Assembly (NCBI GenBank): GCA_014523665.1
Contig: JAATVR010000178.1
Coordinates: forward strand, 1 to 11,589
Reading direction: 5' to 3'
Length of the DNA: 11,589 nucleotides
Source of the DNA: Nitrososphaerales archaeon TH526
Lineage (GTDB): Archaea; Thermoproteota; Nitrososphaeria; Nitrososphaerales; Nitrososphaeraceae
Each line of letters opens with the position of its first letter. Position 1 is the stretch's first letter. The notes beneath the pieces are model-generated. The model had not been told where the DNA came from. It worked only from the letters and a program-made list of their open reading frames with translations, and made no database searches. Made by a program: the position numbers and the translations under genes. Below, one piece after another: positions 1 through 8,432 of the stretch.

Positions 1-639
1 GGATATAAATATAACTTTTGTACCTAAATAAGAGAAAATATTAACCCTAGAAGCGGACAGAATAATTTAAAATGGTAAGTCATAAAGTGGTGAATTACAA
101 AAGACTATTAGTCTACTCGAACAACACCTTCAGTGCTTAAAAGTAATGTCAATACCACTAACCGAAATCCAGAAGTTAGGCAAGAGGATATTATCTCAAC
201 GAATGATGATTAATACCATTACTAAATTGTCATAAGAATGAAAATGGAATGCCTGATTATCATTTCCAATCTGAGTCATCATATAAGAAATTAAATTTTG
301 ATACCAAAGACCTCTTTTAGACGACTTTGCTATAATACATATAGGATGGGATTGACTTCATTTTATTGGTAGTAATATATTATATATATTGGGTTTAGGA
401 TGGGAAACCTTCTCCTCTGGAATTATTGTTGGATTAAATAAAGCTATAGATGTTGGTACGCCTATTATCATAACCTAATTCGTTTCTGGGGTTTGAGGTC
501 TGAGATTATAATAAGTAGATTGAGCTCATTTCAATATCAGTCTGATGTAGAAAATTACAAGATATAACATGCCAATAACATATAGTAACACAAGATAGTA
601 AGAGCTAAATCATTGTAGTTATAATAGATTCAGGGAACA
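1..639. other. Gene-poor stretch with short open-frame debris
   Basis: I see no convincing gene here. Two short open frames are the only hints. One at 146-235 (+) encodes 29 residues beginning MSIPLTEIQKLGK. The other, at 356-478 (+), encodes 40 residues ending in a hydrophobic segment (IIVGLNKAIDVGTPIII); it has no ATG and follows an AT run at 374-390. Either could be a remnant of a larger gene or chance. No tRNA, rRNA, insertion sequence ends or repeat array were recognised. Confidence 0.4.
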
Positions 640-813
640 GTGGATAAAAAGCAGAAAGAAGCCTTGGTTCTAGCAATGCTTGAAAAGGGAGAGTCGTATC
701 GCTCTATTGCCCAAATAGCAAAGGTATCACCCAATACAATAAAAATGCTCGCGAATCGAGCAGGTCTTGACGAAACTACTTCGATATCCTCTAGAGTCTT
801 TGAACTAGTCTGA
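640..813 (+). CDS. Small helix-turn-helix DNA-binding protein
   Basis: This 57-residue frame starts at GTG 640 and ends with TGA at 811-813. An in-frame stop (TAG at 625-627) lies just upstream, so it cannot extend much further; ATG at 676 is a later possible start. Residues 5-42 read like a resolvase/homeodomain-like HTH: a helix KEALVLAMLEKG, then SYRSIAQIAKVSPNTIKMLANRAG, where SIAQIAKVSPNTIK has the turn and recognition-helix pattern. The rest is a short tail. Small standalone HTH proteins of this kind are usually transcriptional regulators, or remnants of transposase or recombinase N-termini. It is isolated, on the strand opposite to the restriction locus about 370 bp away, so no operon partner is apparent. 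A TATA-like TTATAATA lies at about 619-626, closer than ideal for the GTG start. The assignment rests only on the HTH pattern. Confidence 0.5.
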   Translation: MDKKQKEALVLAMLEKGESYRSIAQIAKVSPNTIKMLANRAGLDETTSISSRVFELV

Positions 814-1183
814 AGAAGTACTACGTTATCATCAAGAATATTTTATGCTTCTAGGATGTACCGAATTCACTAAGGTTTACCTCCAGATCAGATTAGGAGT
901 GTAGATATAATAACTCTATATAGTACATTGAAACATATTTAGTTGCAACAAGAATTACAAGTAATTGTACTATGTAAGATTTTTGTCTTGACCAAACTAT
1001 TCGCTTTATTCATGTCATCAAACTCAATATAGTGCTTTTCTATCAAGCTATGAAAATCATCACAAGAATGAAAAATTAGTTAATTGACCTGAGCGCACAA
1101 TGACGAAATGAAAATACGCCTTGTGTTCCTATCATTACCGTCTTAATCTAAGTTTCTTTTCACTAATCTTCAAACAGGTTCGG
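814..1183. other. Intergenic stretch between the HTH gene and the restriction locus
   Basis: I see no supported gene in this 370-bp stretch. A minus-strand open frame of about 45 residues (roughly 940-1086, containing EKHYIEFDDMNKANSLVKTK) lacks a good start and may be chance. A small perfect palindrome, AATTAC-AA-GTAATT, sits at 953-966. The run of A at 1071-1075 would read as a short T tract on the minus strand about 110 bp past the end of the AlbA_2 ORF and could contribute to archaeal termination, but this is weak. Confidence 0.35.
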
Positions 1184-1969
1184 TCACTTAAAACGCCTTT
1201 TGGAATACTCATAAAACTCATCCCAACTGTATGGTCTAGATGAGTTGCCAACTCGTACATAAAATTCTTGTTGTTTTCCTCCTTCGTCGTATATAATAAC
1301 TGGTTTAGGAGCAGGAGAAATTATTACTTCAGAAATTTCCTTCTCATCTATAGAGTGAAATTTAAGTTTAAAGTTCTCATTTGCAATTTTGTTTCTAGTA
1401 TATTTTTCTACTGCTTGTCTAAGTTCAATTTCAAATCCATCAGAATTTTGTTTTTTCAATGTTTCATAATCATTCTGTAATCCTAGAATATTACCTTCGT
1501 CGTCTACACCAATAAATAAAGTGCCGCCCTCTGTATTCATAAATGCTGCTATTGTTTTTGCAATTATCTTTTCTAAAACCTTAGGGTTTGATTGCTTCAA
1601 TCTAATGTCATATCGAAATGAAGATTTTAGTTCAACATTCAAACTTTCTCGTTCCTTTAGTCTATCAGCAACAGTTTTTTGATGAGTAACCGTTTGGAAT
1701 ACTCTTTCAAGTATAACTTCTCTTGTTGCATCTTTTGCTAATAGTTCAGCCTGCTCTAAAACGGTTTCTGTAGCTTTTTCTTGCTTATCTGGTGGATAAC
1801 CATATTTTCTAAGCAACCTTTTAACCGCTGCTCTCATTTTTGCCCTTACACTTTCCTTTACTGTCCAGTCAATTGTGATGTTGTTTCTTATCGTGTTGAC
1901 TAGATCTATTGCAATTTGTCGAAGTGTTTGGTCCCCTAAAACTTTTACAGCACTATCATTAACCTCCAA
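1184..1969 (-). CDS. Detached C-terminus of HsdR fused to a Schlafen-type AlbA_2 domain
   Basis: The 261-residue frame opens at TTG 1969 but is open from 1987. Residues 1-80 are not a natural N-terminus. They match the far C-terminal helical region of type I restriction subunit R (DUF3387-like), with [19 protein letters not shown] and [16 protein letters not shown]. Residues 105-260 form an AlbA_2/Schlafen putative DNA- or RNA-binding domain: [11 protein letters not shown] (110-121), [24 protein letters not shown] (141-164) and [17 protein letters not shown] (236-252). The upstream hsdR ORF ends in another frame just before this one, so together they look like one roughly 1195-residue HsdR-AlbA_2 protein split by a frameshift around 1978-1987. 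If expressed alone it would need the TTG start. AlbA_2 domains occur in many defence proteins; here the domain would act on or bind nucleic acid next to the motor. Domain identity is strong; its activity is unknown. Confidence 0.85.
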   Translation of the reverse strand: MEVNDSAVKVLGDQTLRQIAIDLVNTIRNNITIDWTVKESVRAKMRAAVKRLLRKYGYPPDKQEKATETVLEQAELLAKDATREVILERVFQTVTHQKTVADRLKERESLNVELKSSFRYDIRLKQSNPKVLEKIIAKTIAAFMNTEGGTLFIGVDDEGNILGLQNDYETLKKQNSDGFEIELRQAVEKYTRNKIANENFKLKFHSIDEKEISEVIISPAPKPVIIYDEGGKQQEFYVRVGNSSRPYSWDEFYEYSKRRFK

Positions 1970-1973
1970 TGCA

Positions 1974-4772
1974 TCATAAAAAGCTAGTTAAATTGAGCTG
2001 CTCTCCACGTCTATTAGCTTCACGCATTTCTTTTGCTAGATCAATGAGTTCGTTTATGACCTGAGCTGCCTCCATAGTTCTATTCTGATATTTTCGAATG
2101 CTATGCTCAAGCATTTCTGAAAACACTTTAGACTGTACGAGGTTTTTGCGCATTCGAACCTTTAGTTCATCATACATAAGCTTACGAAGCAATTCTAGAG
2201 CGAGATTTCGCTGCTCTATCTTTCTAAGTCCGTTGAGAAACCTATCTGACAGCAAAGGAGAAACTTCGGGCTTTTCCAATCCTAAGGTATAGAAAATATC
2301 GACTACGCCTTTGGAGCTAATTGCCTGTGATACAATCTGTCTAATTGCAGAGTCGGTTTCTTCGGAAGCTTTTCCACTTGTCTGTGTATGTTTTAAAATT
2401 TGAGCTCTAATAACTTGGAAAAATCCTACTTCGTCCCGAATGCTAAGAGCCTTTTCATGAGGAACGGATAAGGCAAATGCTTTCGATAGTTCCATGACAA
2501 TTTTAAGATATCGATTCTTACCGTCTTCTTGAGATAATATGTGATTCATTGCAGCAGGTATTATTGTTGTTTGTTCAGTTGCCTTACCTGAAAAGAATTT
2601 AGAATAATCAAAATTATGGAACATTGTTTTGCATACTTCATATTTTTCTAACATGACCGCGACAGCATCTTCCTGATTAACAACATTTTCTTTCTTTTCC
2701 GTTTTAGTGTAAGCTGTAAGTGCTTCCTTTAGAAATGAACCGATACCAATATAATCAACTATTAGTCCTCCTGGTTTATCTTTATAGACTCTGTTAACTC
2801 TAGCAATAGCTTGCATTAAGTTATGTCCACGCATCGGTTTGTCAACATACATAGTGTTTAATACGGGAGCATCAAATCCAGTCAGCCACATATCACGTAC
2901 AATAACTAGTTTTAAAGGGTCGTTAGGATCCTTTAGCCTTTTCTTAATGCTTTCTCTCAATGTCTTATTACGGATATGAGGTTGAAGCTTTTCCGAATCA
3001 GCTGCAGATCCTGTTATGACTACTTTAATAGCGCCTTTTGAATCCTCTTTATCATGCCATTCAGGTCTTAGTTTTGTTATAGCTTCATAAAGATCGACGC
3101 ATATACGTCTGCTCATACAAACGATCAGTGCCTTTCCTTCTAGGACCTGTGTTCTCTCTTCAAAATGTGTGACAATATCCTCTGCTACTTGCCTAATTCT
3201 CTTTTCAGTTCCGACTACGGCTTCTAACCTTGCCCACTTATTCTTTAATCTCTCACGAATCTGATATTCTTGATCTTCAGTTATCTCCTCAAATTTTTGA
3301 TCTAATTTTGGACGCTCATCTTCTTTAAGCGATAACTTTGCCAGACGTGCTTCATAATAGATAGGGACCGTAAAGCCATCTTCAACTGCTCTCTGGATAT
3401 CGTATATATCGATGTAATCCCCAAATACTGCGGGAGTATTTCTATCAGTAAATTCTATTGGAGTGCCTGTGAATGCAATAAATGAGGCATTAGGTAAACC
3501 TTCACGTATATATCTCGCAAATCCATGAATGAATTCATATTGGCTTCTGTGCGCTTCGTCTGTAATTAAGACTATGTTCCGCCTTTCTGATAATAATGGA
3601 TATTTTTCATCCTTCTCTGGCGCAAACTTCTGGATAGTTGTAAATATTACACCTCCTGACGCAACCTTCAGAAGCTCCTGTAGTTGTTTTCTGCTATCTG
3701 CTTGAACAGGATATTGGCGAATAAGTTCGTGTGACCGTGAAAACTCTTCAAATAACTGATTATCCAAATCATTTCTGTCAGTAAGTACAACAATAGTTGG
3801 ATTGGACATTGCTTCATTCTGGATTACCTTACCTGAGTAGAAGGCCATTGTAAGACTCTTGCCGCTTCCCTGAGTGTGCCATATTACTCCGGCTCGTTTG
3901 TCTCCCCCGGTCGATGCAGCTTTGGTCGTAGATTCTACAGCTTTGTTTACAGAATGATATTGGTGATATGCGGCTATTTTCTTAGTAATCTCTGCTTCAT
4001 CAATGTTAAACACAATAAAATATTTGATTATATCCAGGAACCGTTCTTTATTAAATATCCCTTTTAACATTGTCTCTAACTCAGGAATTCCTTTGAATCC
4101 AAATTTTTCCCCAGCTATTGTTCGCCATGGCATAAACCGTTCCCATTTAGCTGAGAGAGAACCAATAAGTGCTTCAGTTCCATCTGATATAATTAGGAAT
4201 TCGTTAGTGGTAAAAAGCGAGGAAATATCTTTTTTGTATGTCTGCAGTTGATCAAAGGCTTTTCTGATAGTTGCATCCTCATCAGCCGGATTTTTTAATT
4301 CTAGTACTGCGAAAGGTAGCCCATTAATGTAAATTATGATATCTGGGTGCCGTTCTTGACTCCCTATGACTGTAAGCTGGTTTACGGCTAACCAGTCATT
4401 ATTTTCAGGGTTTATAAAATCAATTATCCAGACTTGTACATATCGTCTTTCGCCACCATCTGAACTTGCTTCAATACTTATTCCATCAGTTATCATTTTA
4501 TGAAATGCATGGTTATCTGCTAATAAGTTTCCAGACTGTTGTAGTGTTAACTTTCTGACTGCCTCTTCAATTAACTCGGAAGAAATATTTGGATTTATTC
4601 TTGACAATGCGTTTGTAAGTCTCTCTACGAGGATGACTTGGTCATAACCAAAACGTTCAGCAGACTGTCCATTTGCTGAAATATCAGCACCAAACGATAT
4701 AGAATATCCAAGATCAGAAAGCCATTCAAGAGCTGCAGCTTCTACCTTTGATTCAGTAAAATAAGAAGTCAT
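1974..4772 (-). CDS. hsdR: Type I restriction enzyme subunit R (HsdR), frame broken near the 3' end
   Basis: ATP-dependent translocase and nuclease subunit of a type I restriction-modification complex. The 932-residue ORF begins at ATG 4772, overlapping the hsdS stop by ATGA, which indicates translational coupling. The nuclease domain has a PD-(D/E)xK core (D144, E158, K160 in HPD...LELK) and a following QLQTY motif (175-179). The SF2 motor shows Walker A HTQGSGKS (299-306), DEAH (405-408), TGTP (435-438) and motifs V/VI around [12 protein letters not shown] and QAIARVNR (625-661). The coupling helices run to the end. Translation stops with ...[10 protein letters not shown] at TGA 1974-1976, about 80 residues short of the family C-terminus, and the missing part continues in another frame. 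In homologues I recall this stretch reading like LTEDEIAFYDAL; here TTA ACT A is followed directly by GCT TTT TAT GAT, so loss of about 11 nt, or one extra T in the T5 run, would explain the break. Nuclease and motor motifs are otherwise intact. Confidence 0.93.
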   Translation of the reverse strand: MTSYFTESKVEAAALEWLSDLGYSISFGADISANGQSAERFGYDQVILVERLTNALSRINPNISSELIEEAVRKLTLQQSGNLLADNHAFHKMITDGISIEASSDGGERRYVQVWIIDFINPENNDWLAVNQLTVIGSQERHPDIIIYINGLPFAVLELKNPADEDATIRKAFDQLQTYKKDISSLFTTNEFLIISDGTEALIGSLSAKWERFMPWRTIAGEKFGFKGIPELETMLKGIFNKERFLDIIKYFIVFNIDEAEITKKIAAYHQYHSVNKAVESTTKAASTGGDKRAGVIWHTQGSGKSLTMAFYSGKVIQNEAMSNPTIVVLTDRNDLDNQLFEEFSRSHELIRQYPVQADSRKQLQELLKVASGGVIFTTIQKFAPEKDEKYPLLSERRNIVLITDEAHRSQYEFIHGFARYIREGLPNASFIAFTGTPIEFTDRNTPAVFGDYIDIYDIQRAVEDGFTVPIYYEARLAKLSLKEDERPKLDQKFEEITEDQEYQIRERLKNKWARLEAVVGTEKRIRQVAEDIVTHFEERTQVLEGKALIVCMSRRICVDLYEAITKLRPEWHDKEDSKGAIKVVITGSAADSEKLQPHIRNKTLRESIKKRLKDPNDPLKLVIVRDMWLTGFDAPVLNTMYVDKPMRGHNLMQAIARVNRVYKDKPGGLIVDYIGIGSFLKEALTAYTKTEKKENVVNQEDAVAVMLEKYEVCKTMFHNFDYSKFFSGKATEQTTIIPAAMNHILSQEDGKNRYLKIVMELSKAFALSVPHEKALSIRDEVGFFQVIRAQILKHTQTSGKASEETDSAIRQIVSQAISSKGVVDIFYTLGLEKPEVSPLLSDRFLNGLRKIEQRNLALELLRKLMYDELKVRMRKNLVQSKVFSEMLEHSIRKYQNRTMEAAQVINELIDLAKEMREANRRGEQLNLTSFL

Positions 4773-6151
4773 CTTTTCAATATGCTTTCAACATTTTCAG
4801 TATCTTTTATCCTAACCTCACCTGATATAAGCTTAGGAATGAGTCTGTCTCGGATTTGATACAAGACAAAAATCTGTTTGCAATTTAACAATATCATCTG
4901 TACTATCGATTCGATGACAGAATGAAACTTTTTTATTAAGTATTCAGGAGGGGAAAGAATATTTCTATTATTTTTGAAACCATGAACATCAAATCCCCAA
5001 ACAGTAGTTCCTGTGTGATAGGCTATCGTGTGTTGCTGAGTCATCTTGAGGAAAAAATATAGATAATATTTTAGACTGCTTAAAAATGGTACAACTTTAG
5101 TTATATGATGAGAAAAAACACCTTTTATCTGGTCATAGTCAAAGGGAAAAATAACCAGAGCAGGATAACCAAGTAATCTACCGACTTTAGTTTGTTCTGT
5201 ATTAGCAAGAATTAAGTCGCCTTCCTTGACAGTATGATGTTCCTTAATTCGTGTGCTCTTTATCCAGCTATATTCTGGCTTAAAGCCGCCACCTTCCAGG
5301 ATATTATTCAATGTGATAAAAACATAGGAACCATTAATTCGCTTACTGAACTTTTCTTTCCCACTATATGATATCCCTTTTCGAAATTCTGCGATATTTC
5401 CAATTTTTGCGATCCCCCATCCTCTTGGTATCTTTCCTAATACGGAGTCAGCCAGGTTACCCCCACTCGATTTATATGGTTTGCCATGTTCATTTGGAAA
5501 TTCAAAGCTCACAAACCATGATTTAAAAAGCAATTCTGCTGTTCTTTCGAGTGTACGATTTTTCTGCTGGTCTAGGTATATCATATCATCAATCGTGCCA
5601 AGAATGCTTGAAATTGCCTTTTGTTCTGAACGAGGCGGTACAATAATTTCTACGTTACTTAGTAAAGATGTATTGAGCGATGGCATTGTTGCCCCAAAGG
5701 CAATTTGACGAATATGCTCCTTAAATTTAGGAAGACCAAAAAACCATGAAAGATATTCAGCATCAATTTTATTAGGATCATTTCGAATTCTTAAACAACG
5801 TCCTGAAAAAAGCCACCCGTTCTCTTCATGTCTTACTAGCGCTCGACGATCTACAGATCCTACTCTACTGAAGACAATGTCCCCAGACATCAGGGTGAAA
5901 CGACTAAGACGGTCACGATCATTATCAGAAACATATGGCAAGTTGCTATGTAAAATACGATTCTCGCCTAAATGCTCCACTGTAATAATAGGAGTTCCAT
6001 AGTTTTGGTAATCTTTCTGGTGCAGTTGACTGCCGAATGGGCCTGTCTGAATACCGCCTGATTTCGTACATAGATCTTTCAGTTTACAAATGTTCCAATC
6101 TGTCGGAATTCCGCCGTAAATTGAGTTTTGTATATTATTCTCCAAAGTCAA
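4769..6151 (-). CDS. hsdS: Type I restriction-modification specificity subunit S (HsdS)
   Basis: DNA-recognition subunit that sets the bipartite target of the type I complex. It has the classical duplicated layout. Target recognition domain 1 begins at [14 protein letters not shown] and runs to the [18 protein letters not shown] boundary. A central helical spacer follows ([20 protein letters not shown]). TRD2 begins at [17 protein letters not shown], and the closing helix ends in [16 protein letters not shown]. About 460 residues from TTG 6151 is normal family length. The frame stays open to a TTG at 6223, but 6135-6272 looks coding in a different frame (the hsdM tail), so I favour TTG 6151 or 6145, giving a short overlap with that tail's TAA as in intact hsdM-hsdS pairs. 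The stop overlaps the hsdR ATG. With no hsdM in the window, it needs a methyltransferase from elsewhere to be functional. Confidence 0.92.
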   Translation of the reverse strand: MTLENNIQNSIYGGIPTDWNICKLKDLCTKSGGIQTGPFGSQLHQKDYQNYGTPIITVEHLGENRILHSNLPYVSDNDRDRLSRFTLMSGDIVFSRVGSVDRRALVRHEENGWLFSGRCLRIRNDPNKIDAEYLSWFFGLPKFKEHIRQIAFGATMPSLNTSLLSNVEIIVPPRSEQKAISSILGTIDDMIYLDQQKNRTLERTAELLFKSWFVSFEFPNEHGKPYKSSGGNLADSVLGKIPRGWGIAKIGNIAEFRKGISYSGKEKFSKRINGSYVFITLNNILEGGGFKPEYSWIKSTRIKEHHTVKEGDLILANTEQTKVGRLLGYPALVIFPFDYDQIKGVFSHHITKVVPFLSSLKYYLYFFLKMTQQHTIAYHTGTTVWGFDVHGFKNNRNILSPPEYLIKKFHSVIESIVQMILLNCKQIFVLYQIRDRLIPKLISGEVRIKDTENVESILKR

Positions 6152-6272
6152 GTTGTTCCATATTCCTTCTGATAATCTCCTCCAGCCTTGCCGTTTCCTT
6201 GAACTGCTCGTCCAACTTGCCAAAAAGGAGCTTTATCTGAAGATTCTCTATTGACCGTGACCGTCCACCTTC
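6135..6272 (-). pseudogene. hsdM: Remnant of the 3' end of a type I methyltransferase gene (hsdM)
   Basis: A 45-codon open frame ends at TAA 6135-6137 and has no start codon of its own. Its last part (LDEQFKETARLEEIIRRN, then MEQLDFGE) resembles the helical C-terminal tail common in HsdM/N6-adenine methylase subunits, which ends in a motif of the type (R/K)NLxxLGYG. Its position directly before and overlapping hsdS is where hsdM normally ends. Nothing in the window carries the SAM-binding or NPPF/NPPY catalytic motifs. Upstream, the sequence runs at once into the stop of the small AbrB-like gene (6277). The simplest reading is an internal deletion joining the region after that gene to the last codons of hsdM. 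The attribution is from pattern memory over about 35 residues; a small helical protein or a chance open frame is the alternative. Confidence 0.55.
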
Positions 6273-6276
6273 TCAC

Positions 6277-6438
6277 TCAATCAGCTGTTCTTTCCATAAT
6301 CAGCTTAGTCCCTTCAATAGTAATTTTTAGAAAATCACCCTTTACAATTCCTAAATCCGAAGCATACGCCTTTGGGAGAATTATTGTCAGACTCCGTTCT
6401 CCTTGAAGAGCCTGAACCCTTCTTATTTCTTTTGACAT
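6277..6438 (-). CDS. SpoVT/AbrB-like small DNA-binding protein
   Basis: A 53-residue protein beginning MSKEIRRVQALQGERSLTI at ATG 6438 and ending ...IMERTAD before TGA 6277. The swapped-hairpin AbrB pattern is visible: RSLTIILPKAYASDLGIVKGDFLKI (16-40), with the LPKxYAxxLGIxKGD core typical of archaeal AbrB/PhoU-N-like regulators and antitoxins, then a last beta strand. An in-frame TGA lies just upstream, so the start is well fixed. There is no Shine-Dalgarno sequence; a TATA-like tract at 6459-6470 is centred about 26 bp before the ATG, as expected for a leaderless transcript. It is the first gene of the minus-strand restriction locus and could repress its own operon. No toxin gene is adjacent, so a regulator is more likely than an antitoxin. 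It may be spared from the deletion that removed most of hsdM. Confidence 0.75.
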   Translation of the reverse strand: MSKEIRRVQALQGERSLTIILPKAYASDLGIVKGDFLKITIEGTKLIMERTAD

Positions 6439-6458
6439 ACATGAAAGACATGATAGTC

Positions 6459-6470
6459 AATAATAAAATA
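6459..6470 (-). promoter_or_regulatory. TATA-like box of the AbrB-restriction operon
   Basis: On the minus strand this reads TATTTTATTATT, centred about 26 bp upstream of ATG 6438. That spacing fits archaeal TBP boxes driving a leaderless transcript. No clear purine-rich BRE element is visible beside it. In AT-rich DNA the match alone is weak; the spacing and the absence of a Shine-Dalgarno sequence are the support. Confidence 0.4.
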
Positions 6471-6542
6471 AGGCAGGTATACCCTATTAAAAAGGGCATC
6501 AAACTATGTCAATATCTAAATGGAGTTGGATTGAATTCAGGG

Positions 6543-6560
6543 TTTGCGAACATACGCAAA
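6543..6560. repeat. Inverted repeat between the SLOG and AbrB genes
   Basis: TTTGCG and CGCAAA form perfect 6-bp arms around a 6-nt centre. It lies about 40 bp past the stop of the SLOG gene and about 75 bp upstream of the AbrB TATA-like box. It could be a small transcript-end hairpin for the former or an operator for the latter. There is no long T tract after it on the minus strand, so a bacterial-type terminator is not supported. Confidence 0.35.
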
Positions 6561-6598
6561 AGAGAACATTTTCTAATGTTTTAGCTGAATCCTAATTG

Positions 6599-7924
6599 TC
6601 AAGATCCAGATGAGATGGAACTTGAAAATTTGGAAATTTCGTCTTTTAATATGTCGATTTTTTTTCTATTGTAATTGATCCTTCTTTTGATAATAATATC
6701 AATAGGAATATTACTTCTGTCGTCATATTTCATTTGGTCGCTACCAATAGCATCAGCGTTTTCGTATATTATGATCACCGGCTTCCCAAGAGACTCTGCC
6801 ATACCCAATTCGTACATTACGTTGGGATTGAATCTTGAGATATCTGCCAAGAACGCTGAAGAATTCCGTATGGATTCTATCATATGATCCAATATATTTC
6901 CCACTTTGGCAATGTAATCAGCCCTGACAGGATTGAAGCCGGAGCTTTTCAAAGCCGGTGCTATTGCGTTGTCATATATTTCACGAGATTCCTCGTCAAA
7001 TGACATTGCAACAAAGCAGTTAGGTCTAAGCCTCTTATTGATAATCTCTATGACAGATTCAGAAAGTTGCGATGTCTGTTCCAAACCTTTTGTCAAAAGA
7101 TCGTAATCATCTGATTCTTTTTCAATTCCAAATTCACCCATAATCTCATCTTCATAATTCTTCCAAGCCTCCTCAGAAGTTCCATCGGTGCAACGAATAG
7201 GCAAAACAGGTTTCCCCAGGGCCATCGCGAGTTCGATCATATCCTTAGTTCCTTTTCCACCTTCAATAGTAATAATAGCATCCGCCTTTGCTACCAAGTC
7301 AAAGCGCCGTAATGCTGAGGTTGCCCGTTTGCTTTTTACAACTTTTCCAATTTCATGTAGGGGACGTGGTGATTCTTCGAAGGGATGAACTGTAATAATC
7401 CTATCATCAATTGATCCTCTCTTTTCTAATTCTTCTTTGGCTGCCTCGCAGGCTAAATAATCCACTGCTGTCGAGTCTTCTCCAGGTGAATCTTTAAAGG
7501 CTCCGCCATTGAGCAGAATCCAGTTATCCTTACTAACAATTCCTATTCCTATCGCCTTAGCAAGTTCCATTTTCTCTTTCCAGTACCCGTCACTGTCTTT
7601 CCTAATTTTCTTACTTCCTGCTATCAAAATTACGTGTACGGAAGCTGTAGATCCTTCTGCTTGTGTATTTCGTTTGTTGTGGAGTCCTATGGATTTTGGA
7701 TCGGTCCGTGCAGGTTCGGAACTATTGGTATCAAAATTGTGATTCTTGCCCAATGCTTCAGTAGAGAGCTTCTTACTCTTCGGTATGTTCATTACATTAG
7801 GTAAGGGATACAAGATTGTTAGCTTTTCGGTAAGGAATTGACCATTATCATATAGAAAAGGGCCTGGGCTGAGGTCCAGAGAAATATCATGGATATGCGT
7901 GCGGGGGGACAAGAGATCATGCAT
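6599..7924 (-). CDS. SLOG domain protein with C-terminal nucleoside-deoxyribosyltransferase/TIR-like domain
   Basis: A 441-residue protein with two nucleotide-handling domains. Residues about 97-245 are a SLOG (LOG/DprA-like Rossmann) domain with VILIAGSKK (98-106), LLNGGAFKDSPGEDSTA (137-153) and IITIEGGKGTKDMIELA (217-233), the last being the phosphate-binding signature. Residues about 300-390 are a nucleoside 2-deoxyribosyltransferase-like domain of the TIR-related fold: NCFVAMSFDEE (302-312), LADISRFNPNVMYELGMAESLGKPV (359-383); E372 in MYELG matches the catalytic Glu position of that family. The first 95 residues are low complexity and a downstream ATG (M45) is possible. SLOG domains bind NAD- or nucleotide-derived ligands, and in Thoeris ThsA SLOG senses the TIR product. 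Here an enzymatic domain likely hydrolysing a nucleotide or NAD would be gated by SLOG. The gene is divergent from a TIR gene. Domain calls are confident; the immune role is inference. Confidence 0.85.
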   Translation of the reverse strand: MHDLLSPRTHIHDISLDLSPGPFLYDNGQFLTEKLTILYPLPNVMNIPKSKKLSTEALGKNHNFDTNSSEPARTDPKSIGLHNKRNTQAEGSTASVHVILIAGSKKIRKDSDGYWKEKMELAKAIGIGIVSKDNWILLNGGAFKDSPGEDSTAVDYLACEAAKEELEKRGSIDDRIITVHPFEESPRPLHEIGKVVKSKRATSALRRFDLVAKADAIITIEGGKGTKDMIELAMALGKPVLPIRCTDGTSEEAWKNYEDEIMGEFGIEKESDDYDLLTKGLEQTSQLSESVIEIINKRLRPNCFVAMSFDEESREIYDNAIAPALKSSGFNPVRADYIAKVGNILDHMIESIRNSSAFLADISRFNPNVMYELGMAESLGKPVIIIYENADAIGSDQMKYDDRSNIPIDIIIKRRINYNRKKIDILKDEISKFSSSISSGS

Positions 7925-8396
7925 GGAATTCGGGGAATGAATAAATCTTTATCTGAAATTGTGAAAATCTCGAATGACCGATAATTGCTATTTAGATCGT
8001 CAACCAATCAGTTCGGAATATTATCAGGAATGCAATATCAAGATGTAAAATATCTGGGACGTGGTCTCGCGGGATATCAACTCTTAACTCGGCAAGAGAG
8101 TATAATGAGATATTATTTAGGTTTACCACAGAACGACCGACTGTGATGCGTGTAACGCTTTTTGACGAGATTAACGAGGATTGAAACTAGAGAGATCAAC
8201 AGCATAAGAACTACCAGTTAGATTACAACCCGCGCTAAAAGGCCATCATATTTTCCTGTGTCCAATTTGCTTAACGTAGCACAGATATTGCAGGTTCGAA
8301 TGTAATATTAAGAGATAACGGTTTAATGATGGGCCGCAAATAGTCCTATATCTCACCGACTGATATCAGATAACCTACCTACTTTCTAGTGAGAAA
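7925..8396. other. Divergent intergenic region between the SLOG and TIR genes
   Basis: This region should hold both promoters. On the minus strand a TTTATT tract (7940-7945) lies about 20 bp before ATG 7924, somewhat close for a TATA box. On the plus strand a 62-codon open frame (7996-8184) without a normal start, ending ...MRVTLFDEINED, may be a remnant or chance. The string GGATTGAAAC at 8178-8187 resembles the end of many CRISPR repeats but occurs once and has no array. The perfect inverted repeat described separately starts at 8381. Confidence 0.4.
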
Positions 8397-8398
8397 GT
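8381..8398. promoter_or_regulatory. Perfect inverted repeat upstream of the TIR gene (possible operator)
   Basis: ACTTTCT and AGAAAGT are perfect 7-bp arms separated by AGTG. The element ends 2 bp before the TATA-like tract at 8400-8411, so a bound protein would overlap or abut the TBP/TFB site. This placement suggests regulation of the TIR gene. It also overlaps the GTG at 8397, arguing against that codon as the start. No protein in the window can be assigned to it from sequence. Confidence 0.4.
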
Positions 8399-8399
8399 G

Positions 8400-8411
8400 T
8401 TTAATATAATA
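8400..8411 (+). promoter_or_regulatory. TATA-like box of the TIR gene
   Basis: TTTAATATAATA is centred about 27 bp upstream of the in-frame TTG at 8433, matching the spacing of archaeal TATA boxes for a leaderless transcript. No other TATA-like tract is suitably spaced for the GTG at 8397. Confidence 0.4.
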
Positions 8412-8432
8412 CCCCTTTTCCTATGTACTGAT

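Noticed and set aside
6152..6223. The extended N-terminus of HsdS starting MASWTSSSRKRQGW.
   Set aside because: This segment reads as helical protein in the other (hsdM tail) frame, and conserved HsdS sequence begins later; the extension is likely a shadow.
7819..8007. A 62-residue minus-strand open frame overlapping the start of the SLOG gene.
   Set aside because: It overlaps the start region of the SLOG gene in another frame and lacks protein-like pattern.
8171..8190. AACGAGGATTGAAAC resembles the 3' end of a CRISPR repeat.
   Set aside because: It occurs once; I found no second copy or regularly spaced units in the window.
8288..8305. CAGGTTCGAATGTAAT resembles a tRNA T-arm.
   Set aside because: The flanks do not form matching T-stem, anticodon and acceptor arms, so no tRNA can be folded by eye.
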